Assembly (NCBI GenBank): GCA_000231825.2
Contig: JH720294.1
Coordinates: forward strand, 1,005,525 to 1,069,524
Direction of reading: 5' to 3'
DNA: 64,000 nucleotides
Source: Tetrahymena elliotti 4EA
Taxonomy: Eukaryota; Ciliophora; Oligohymenophorea; Hymenostomatida; Tetrahymenidae
Shown: positions 55,601 through 64,000 of the stretch, in pieces
Layout: every line of letters starts with the position of its first letter
Position numbering within the stretch: position 1 is the first letter of the stretch
Program-made: the position numbers and the translations under genes
Notes under the pieces: model-generated
What the model was told of the DNA's origin: nothing
The model's input: only the letters and a program-made list of their open reading frames with translations
Database searches by the model: none

Positions 55601-58600
55601 ACTTAAATCTATTGTTTAGGAAAGAAATATTGTCACAATTTTCAATATAGATAGCTCCAGAATCTTTATTAGATGAACATTAGTTAATAACAATAGATTT
55701 TATTATTAAATTTTGTGAGTCTAATATTGTAAAAGCAGGAGAACTACCAGAGGTAGTAAGTGATTGAAAACTCGTATTTTATATGTTCACATTTTAGGAA
55801 TTTCTAATTAAAATTGTGCTACTGGGTGAGTTTGATATCTAATTAAATGATGAATTTTATATAACCAAAGAGTTACTGGCAACCAAACTGATTAATTAAA
55901 CTTACTAAAGTACTACACTTTATGAATAGGTAATTTTTGTAATTTGAATATTATCTAAAAGAACATCTACAGATGCAATTTAAATAAAAGACTATGAGGT
56001 AAGCTAAGTATTAATAGTTGTTAAATTTGTAATTTTTAAATTTTTACATTAAAATAATTAAGCATCAGAGATTTTATAGTATTATAGTTATAGATATCTC
56101 ATGTTATTTAGTCCTTCAATTAAATTTTGTTAAAAGTTGGTATCATAAACACCTGAATGCAAAAAAATAGTTCCTTTTTGGTCATTTTTAATTCTTACAT
56201 CTTTAACAGAAACTTATTATACACTTAGATCTCCATAAACAAGTTCAAAATTAAAAATAGTGAACTCATTTGAAGTATCAATATAAAATTCAAAAATAGT
56301 TATGCTGCCAAAGTTTAAGTCGATGTTATTTGTAAAATCAAATATTTTTTAGATGGTCTGTTTATTCTATTTGCTTTGTAATAATCTTTACTTTGACTGC
56401 TGATTATTAACAAATTAGAGTTGAGTTAATAATATTTGTTCGATTTTAACATATTTAACAGATGAAAGAATAAATGAAGACTCTTAAGAAAAATAAGTAC
56501 CAGATATGAGAATATTGTCTAAAGTAAAATTTTACACATTTTAGACTAATAAGAATGAATTTTGTCCTGAACAAGCACAATTAGATATTGTGATGCTACT
56601 TATTTATATTTTTTAAATGTTTTCTAGAATTATCAAAGGGTTTCCTAAATTAAATTTGCATGACTAGATATTTATTTCTGTGATGATAGCCAAACTGACA
56701 TTTGCTATGGAGAGTTAAGTTAGTGTTGGTAGAGTTTAGTTTTCAAAATGATGCAAATTAATTTTTTAGATTACGACTCTCTCAATATTGTAGATTTTTA
56801 CACTTGTTTCTGAAATTGTTATGTTCTCAAATAAGATTTATCTTATATTAGGAAATATTGTCTGATTTATTGTAAGGCTAGGAGGGATAGCATTATTTAT
56901 TAAGTAGTTATTATAATCTTGTGGTGAAGGCTACATTTCTAGATTTTTGATTTAAATAAATGAAATTCCATATTATTGCCTGAATGTCTGTTCAACATAA
57001 GCAATTGTATTTTTTTCTTTAGGAGCAATAATAAGTGAGAAAATAGAATTTAAGATATTTTAATCAAGCTATGGAATATATATAGATTAATATTTAGATA
57101 TATTTATTGTTATTCCATTTAGTTTTCTTTGTTGACTTGATAGATAAGAGCTCATTTAACTGAAAGAATTATCATTCTAATAATTATTTTACTATAATTG
57201 ATAATTTAAAGAGCATGACTGTGTTTATTGCTAATTATAAACATCTAAGGAAAGGTTGTATGTAAATAATCCTTCCTAGGTAAACCCTTTTACATTGAAT
57301 TAATATTTACTGCTTTTTGAATTATCACCTATAAGTCTATCAAATGAGAATTAAATAATAGAAAATTAATTTATTAACACAAATGATTTTTCAGTAGGAA
57401 GAGAAACAAAAAGAGAGAATTCATAAATAGAAAATTTAGTAATAAATTCAACTAAGAAGAAATATCCAACACCCAAATACCTTATATTCTTTAATTCTAA
57501 AATTGTTCCAAAATGGCGGAAGGAGAATAATAGTTTTAAATCTGATCTGAAATAAATGTTAGCAGAATGGGAAACAACTGAATATATGAAATTATCATCA
57601 AAATACACATTAGCTGAGAATGAGCCGATAAATGAACTAGGTTTAGCTTGTAAACTGTAATCATAAACAAAGCTTCCTTAAAGTTAGTTTTATAAGAATA
57701 TTCTCTTATAAATACTATCAACCAAAATATTACCAAAATCAACATTATAGTCTAAACCAACTGAAGCAATTTCTGAATATTTAACAAAATCATAAATTTT
57801 AATCAAATTGTTCATTAATATCACAATTTATGAACTACTTAATTACTAGATACTCAATATCCTAGAAGGCATTTGAATTTAAGTAGAAGTAGTGCCTTTG
57901 ATAACACCATTTTAGTCTAAACTTAAATCAATAATATTAATTTGATATTTACCTGAAAAGTCTGTAAAAATGAGTTTTGACAAATTATTAATAAACAGAT
58001 ACTCAGCTAATCCTTATTTAAGTATAGTCACTTCATTAATTTGAATAGATGTTTATTTTTTTTTAAGCTGCAAAACCTGCTGAGATTAAGATAGTAAAAT
58101 GACTTAGTCTTTATTTTCAAAGAGGATTTTTATTATATTTTAAGGAAGAAAGACCTAATCAATCTAAACAATAATTGAAGTTCTTAAGTCTAAAATATTT
58201 AATTCATTGTCAAAAATAATGTAAACAAGATATTTTTAAAGATCATTATCAACTATCCTGATATATCCAGAATTCAAATTATTTCTCATCCAAGCAGATG
58301 TAATTGCTTAGTTAACAAAGAGATTGGCTTAAGTATTGATGTCATTCAACTAGAAAAACACATTATCATTAACTTTGAAAAACCTAGGATTTACTAAATT
58401 TGGGAATTTATTTTAACCATCATTTAAGAGATAGTCATAATCAAGCAAAACATTTTAAAAATATGTAGAGTATTAAATGATATTTCTTTCTGGGAATAAT
58501 CTTAGCTAAGTAATGAAATTATCTTCTTAATAAAGCTCAATTAAATTTTTTCTTGTACTAATAAGATAGACAGTCCTATTAGAAGATATGATTAGTCTTT

Positions 58601-61600
58601 ACTTGTAACTATCCCAAATAATATATTTTTCGAATGCTAATGAATCAGTTTAATTGAGCTTTTAAAGTTTCAAAAAATGAATGGTTTTAAGAATATAAAG
58701 AAAATCATTTAAAATTTATTATTACTTAAAAAAACTGTAAAAGCTTGTTAGAAGAGTAAGAGTATTAGTTTAAGCAGTTTTAATTGTCAAACAAAAATAA
58801 AAACTGATTTGTCTAGTCAACTACTACATCAGAAAAAGGGAAAAAGGAAACACTTAAAGGTATTTTATTAATTAATTGATGAGTTCTTTAATTGTGTAGA
58901 TAAATAAAGAGATAATTAGAATTTAAGTGAATATAAGTCTCCTTATCTTCTAAAAAGAAAAACTAATTTTAATAATAAATTTAATTGAAATTTGATTAAA
59001 ATAAATTTACTTTATAATTTTCACTTTGATAATCTGTGCTAGTAGGAGGTAATAACATAGGAGATACTTGCATATTACTCAAATCAATCAAATTAAAAGC
59101 AAAAGTCTAAGTATTTGAGTATATAACATAGTTATAGAAGATATTATAAAATGATTATCCAACATTCAAAGAAGCATCATATACTGATTTTACATATTTT
59201 AGAGTACTAAGATCAAATATTCTGATAGATATCATTTAGCAAATAATTAATTAATTTTTTTATCTATTAATAAATAAACGTTGCAAATAGTCTGCTAATC
59301 TACCTTAGAATCCTTGATATTGAGGATTTTCTTTATAGCAAGTTCTTTAAATTCTCTATTTGATTTGTGTGATAAGTAAATATAAAAATAATTTATTAAA
59401 AAGAAATTTACTTTCATATCTAAGATACAATCTCTATCCAGATTTGTTGAAATAAAATATCCTCTATCCCAATCAATAACAACTGATTTGAAAGCTTCAA
59501 TATTTTGTTATGCATGATATTAAAATAGCTTTTTATAAAGTTAAGGTATAAGATTAATTTATATCAAATAAGTTAACATTACCACTTAGAAAGAAGTTGC
59601 ATTGATACAAAATAAACTTTTGTAATAAACTATTACAATTATATTGCTAGGTTAATAATAAAAGGCACTTCTTGTAAACAACTCTTAAGTCCAAAAATTA
59701 TGATATGGAAAAAAGTTATACACATCAATAAATTATGAAGGCGTAATAGAATAAATAAGGTTATTATTCAATGCATAGTAAATGTTTATTTTATCCTCAA
59801 GTATCTCCATAACGTAGTTAAGCTCACTTATAAAAGTGATAAATAAGGGTTATTAATTACTTGATTTAGTTTCTTACAAAGTTATTTAGTGAACCTTCTT
59901 TGCTTATACCATATTTTATATGGTTGAAATCAAATAGTTAAATCTTATCAATTAAGTTTAAAGAATGTAAGTAAAGTTTATAACTGAATCCTATTTATTT
60001 AAATTAAATATTTGTTCAGATTGATAGAAATTTTTTTTAAGCTTTGTTTACTCCAAAAAAAAAATAATTTAGGTAATTGAAGTGTAGTCAAATAAAGCTT
60101 TATTAATTATTATGGGAATCATTAAAATTTTGATGTACCCAATTGAAAATTTAAACTTGCTCTGTTCATAATGTTCGGAAAAGAATTGAAAATTTTAATA
60201 ATTTCACAATTTTAAAAAGCGATGCTTTAAATTAATTGTAAAAGGGTAAAATTAAATCTTTGGTGCTTTATAGATACAATTCAATAAATCTTAAGAGAAA
60301 AAATAATGAAATAGTAAGAATGATGGGTATCTTTTTTTAATAATCCCTCTCTCTATTTAATATGCCATCCCACATATTTTTAGAATTTTAAAAGGATAGT
60401 AAAAAAATGAATTGATAACAGTATTTACACTTAAAAAAGTGAAATTTTTGAAATAAATAATTATATGGTTTTGTTATTATCATTTCATTTCAAAAATTGA
60501 AATTCAACCTATTGTTAATTCTTATGATTCTTATAAAATACACTGTAGAAAATTATCTGAATAAGCAAAAATAAATAAATGAAAATTACTTCTAAATATT
60601 TTAAGGTGAATGTATTAAAATCATAATGAGTGACAGCTTAACCATTAAAAAATATGACTGAGTTTTTTTCTATCATTCCACCAAAGTTCGAGCCATAGAT
60701 TGTAGTTTTAGAAAATAGTTATTTTCTCATATGATCATAGTAAATTAGATTCGTTGAGGAAGTTTTAAACACTATATAATTATCTTAGAAAAATCTGTAT
60801 ATATATACAAACCTATTCTTAGGTGATACCCCAGGCTTTTTTATCATAAAAAAATTAGAATCTGGTAAAATGGTTTAAATATACGCTTATTAGGGTGTTA
60901 TTTGGATATTAAAAAGCTCCATCTTATGGAGTTGGGCATACTGATTGAGTATAATAGAAATTAAAGTTTGGTGAGAATATATGTGTTCCTATGCAAGAAA
61001 AAGGCTAAGATACAAAAGTAAGTGTTGTTAAGTTGTAGATAAAGATAGCATAATAACTAAAAACAAATAACTATTTGGTTTGTTCATTTACTTAACCATG
61101 GCGATTAGTATCAACATGCAAATAATTTTGTGAAGTTACTAGCTATTTAATAAATAATAAATATCAATGAATATAGTTTTAATTTGTGTTTTACTTTTGT
61201 TAAATTCAAGTTATAGATATTTGCAGTATATCTTTGAGTAGAAGTAAGATTGAATAGAACTAAGTATTCTACAGACATTGATTAAAGATAGTTGAACCCA
61301 AAGACTTGCAAACTATTCACCAATTAGTATCTATTATTACTATCTGAACCTTATTAAAATATTTTGTTATCATTAAAAATTTTCATCATTATATGTTATT
61401 TTATTAATTACCTGTGTTTTTAGCGAATGATAAGAAGCAATAATTTTTTTAAGTTTCTGTAATAAGCCTAAAGTACTAAATGACTACAATAAAAGAGTCT
61501 GAAATAGGATAATATAGAGGACTCAAGACAAAATTTATTCTGCTTATTTACAAGTTTATTTATGGGAATGATTGTTAGTAAATTATTTCAAATGTTTTCA

Positions 61601-62922
61601 TATTGATAATCTTTATTTTGAATGTAGACATCTCAAAACCGGTGAATAAATAATTTCCATTTGGCAAAATTTATTAATTGAATAAGGCTTGAGTGGTTAG
61701 CTCATTCAAGGGATACCAAATTCTTATTTAGTTAATAACTTCTTTAGTGATGACATCATAAATAAAAACTAAACCATAGTATTTAACTTCACAAACTTTT
61801 TGAATTTCTGGGTATTCAATCAAAAGGTTGAAGTTAGATATTCTTGTATTTAATTTAGACTACACTTATGAAGTTACTCCATTTTGAGCAATAAGAAAAG
61901 TATTCTCTTTCTAATTTGTTGTATCGATTGTATTTACAATAAAGTTTTTCTAAATAGTCTACCAGGCATGAACTTCTGAATTAAAGATATTTAAGTTGAA
62001 TCTAGATTACTCACATAATAAAGGGCTTGTTTATTTAAGGGTCTAAATTAATTATAGCTCAGAAAATTACTCAGAAAATTGGTATGTTCCTACATTTTTA
62101 CTTGTACAAACAACTAGTAAGTTTCCAAAATTATAAATTTAATTGATATCACTAATTTAATTATTGAATTGTGTCTAAGAAGGCAATATTTAGCTACTTG
62201 ATTGATCAAAACTGTATAAATTTAGTTATATATTATTCTGAAGTGAAGCTCTACTTACAATTACGATTTGCTTTATTATATATTAAATAAAAAAATAAGT
62301 AATAAAAAAAGATAAGTAAATTGATTACATTATTTATCAAAAAGACTGAATAGATTAAACTATTTATTTGAGTTTTTTGCAATAAAGTCATAGTATTCGA
62401 ATTAGCATTAAAATACAAAAGATTGAACTCGGTTGAAGTGTACATAATCCAATAATAAAATGAATTTAATTACAACAAGTTTGTATTTGAATCAATTGTA
62501 GATGAACTGTATGTTAATGTTTTTAATTATGGGAAAACTTGATAAAATGTTATTGATTTGCTTGAGATATTTAAACTTAATAGTTAAAATTAGTATTGAT
62601 TATTATATTATTGTATTTAAAATAGTTTTATTTATGTAGATGAACTTGTGTCTACTCTTACATAGGTTAAATTTGAATAATACAGCAAATTTATTTCAGT
62701 ATTTACAGCCTATGCTAAAATTAAATTCAAATCCTTTCCTTGGTAAAAACTTTAGATTATACTTCCTGTGTTATTTTGAGTGCTATTATTCAATGTAAAA
62801 AAAGATTGAAAGATAATAGTACCATTTTAGTTGTAAAACTTAAGCAGATTTAAAGGCTACAATAAACAAGTAATTATACCGTTATTTGAATCTTTTTCAT
62901 TCAAGTACTAGCAGTCTTATAC
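52621..62922 (-). CDS. Giant multi-pass membrane protein with propeller and beta-helix repeats, at least 2,964 aa (5' partial)
   Basis: Eleven exons traced: complement(52621..53289, 53506..54563, 54710..58658, 58726..58962, 59011..59355, 59412..59990, 60590..60988, 61092..61142, 61195..61349, 61412..62270, 62329..62922), 8,895 nt, all phases consistent. Residues ~1-1,600 look like a beta-propeller-type ectodomain (short beta strands, motifs like ILPDSNFFMI and FLFLFDNQ). About 1,700-2,250 is a parallel beta-helix region (SGGAIYCENTN, SGGALLLKKS). A Cys-rich segment follows (about 2,350-2,450, C..CPIGSVTC..CSECD), then several hydrophobic spans and a basic tail. The plan suggests a cell-surface protein; its ligand is unknown. 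The first exon with the signal peptide was not found. An open frame continues upstream to about 63180 without a usable start. Confidence 0.82.
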
Positions 62923-64000
62923 CTAAAATATTTTAAATTAAAAATTTGTGAAACTACCTCATTAAATATCTTTACAATTTATTCTTTTGATTTGTCAGTA
63001 AATGTTTGATAAATATGCAAAATTTTATAGAAGCTTCGAAATTAAGTCGAATTTGATTCAAAATAATCTAATTTTTAATAATTCTTAATCTTTAAATTTT
63101 TTAAACCTGGTTTCTTTTTTCTTTTGATTAACTTAATCAAACTTTGAAATTAATTTTTTAAAAAAAGCTTTAGCTAACATGAATAACTAATTCTGAAAAA
63201 TGAATTTAGAAAAATATTTTAGGTTCTTTAAAATACGATTAAAATATTTAAATATAAGCTTTCATCAATGAAAAAAACCTTTAATTATTATGAATAAGGA
63301 AGGAATTCATCAAATAAATTTAGAGATTTTAAGTTTTTTAAAATATGGCTAACTAAAATATGTAAAAGTAATCATTAAATATTATTAATGACTAACTTAT
63401 TCATAAATTAGATCCTTAAAGGCATGATTAAAATATGTAAATATGAGCTTTTACCAATAAAGAATAAGAAAATCTGAATATTATTAATGAAGCAATATCA
63501 AAAAAATATTAAAAAATATGGTTGATGAAATTATTTTTGAGGAGAATTATTTTAATATTTCATTTTGGCAAGAAAATTCTATGATTAAAATAAGTTTTAT
63601 TGAAAAAAAATAATATTACTTAATATGTAGATATGCTTAATTAGAATCCTTTTTATACTTAAAGTTGAGGATAACTATACTAAACAATGCTTCCTGATAC
63701 ATCGATAAGTGTTAATAATGCTATTTAAATTATAGAAATTAAAATAATAATTTTGGTAATATAATATGTACTTCTTGTTTTATCAAGTAGGGATGAGACG
63801 ATATTGTTTTGGTTTTAAATTTAAGGTATTTGCTATATCTGTGGACATTAAATTTTAAGTTAGCAGCTAAATGATGAATAATCAGTGTAATAGATTTAAT
63901 CATTTACACAACCGTAGCTACATTAACCTGCATCATCTTAAATCTATCCTTACTAACTGCATTCAGAAATGCAATTTTACTAGTTTATAAAAAAAAAACT
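62923..64000. other. Upstream flank of the giant gene, no certain gene
   Basis: On the minus strand a frame stays open from about 63180 to a possible GTAG donor near 62965, with protein-like stretches (DYFESNSTQFRSFYKILH), but it lacks a signal peptide and a start in frame. It may hold the missing first exon. From 63200 to the window end I see only AT-rich sequence. Confidence 0.35.

Noticed and set aside
57536..57745. 69-aa minus-strand ORF
   Set aside because: Out of frame with the giant gene's long exon, whose true frame contains the 57366-57608 reading.

Overview
The window is AT-rich eukaryotic DNA from a ciliate of the Tetrahymena type. The decisive sign is the genetic code. Long, clearly conserved proteins read through only if TAA and TAG mean glutamine and TGA alone is stop. 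Nearly every gene here contains in-frame TAA/TAG, and every gene whose 3' end I could place ends in TGA. Introns are short, very AT-rich and follow GT..AG (often GTAAAT..TAG). I traced exon phases by hand; for each multi-exon model given as a join the summed exon length is a multiple of three.

Layout. 1-3.4 kb: an intronless minus-strand gene with a C-terminal ADP-ribosyltransferase-like fold. 4.3-8.5 kb: a nine-exon minus-strand cGMP-dependent protein kinase. 11.5-14.1 kb: a long coiled-coil/Gln-rich protein. 16.1-16.7 kb: a small secretory-pathway J-protein. 18.0-20.3 kb: a 12-exon leucine-rich-repeat gene built as one repeat per exon. 22.7-25.2 kb: the succinyltransferase (E2) subunit of the 2-oxoglutarate dehydrogenase complex. 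25.1-36.1 kb: three tandem copies of a segment made of the last E2 exon plus a TPR gene. The first TPR copy is broken; the second and third are intact (983 and 898 aa) and share a C-terminal CSIF (CaaX-like) end. 38.9-40.1 kb: profilin. 42.3-44.5 kb: a protein with two CCCH zinc fingers. 44.8-45.3 kb: a small coiled-coil protein. 50.3-51.9 kb: a second, intronless LRR protein. 52.6-62.9 kb: a giant (at least 2,964 aa) membrane protein with a beta-propeller-like front, beta-helix repeats, a Cys-rich segment and a multi-pass C-terminus. Broken pieces of that family lie at 40.7, 48.0-49.5 and 52.2 kb.

Housekeeping genes (PKG, E2, profilin, J-protein) sit beside expanding or decaying ciliate families (TPR, LRR, giant membrane proteins). 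The most notable structure is the 25-36 kb array, where a duplicated unit that starts inside the E2 gene has carried fragments of E2 between TPR genes. Large stretches (8.5-11.5, 14.1-16.1, 16.7-18.0, 20.3-22.7, 36.1-38.2, 40.9-42.3, 46.6-48.0 kb) are AT-rich with no convincing gene. No tRNA, rRNA, CRISPR array, transposase or telomeric repeat was recognised. All gene models are manual and untested by transcripts.
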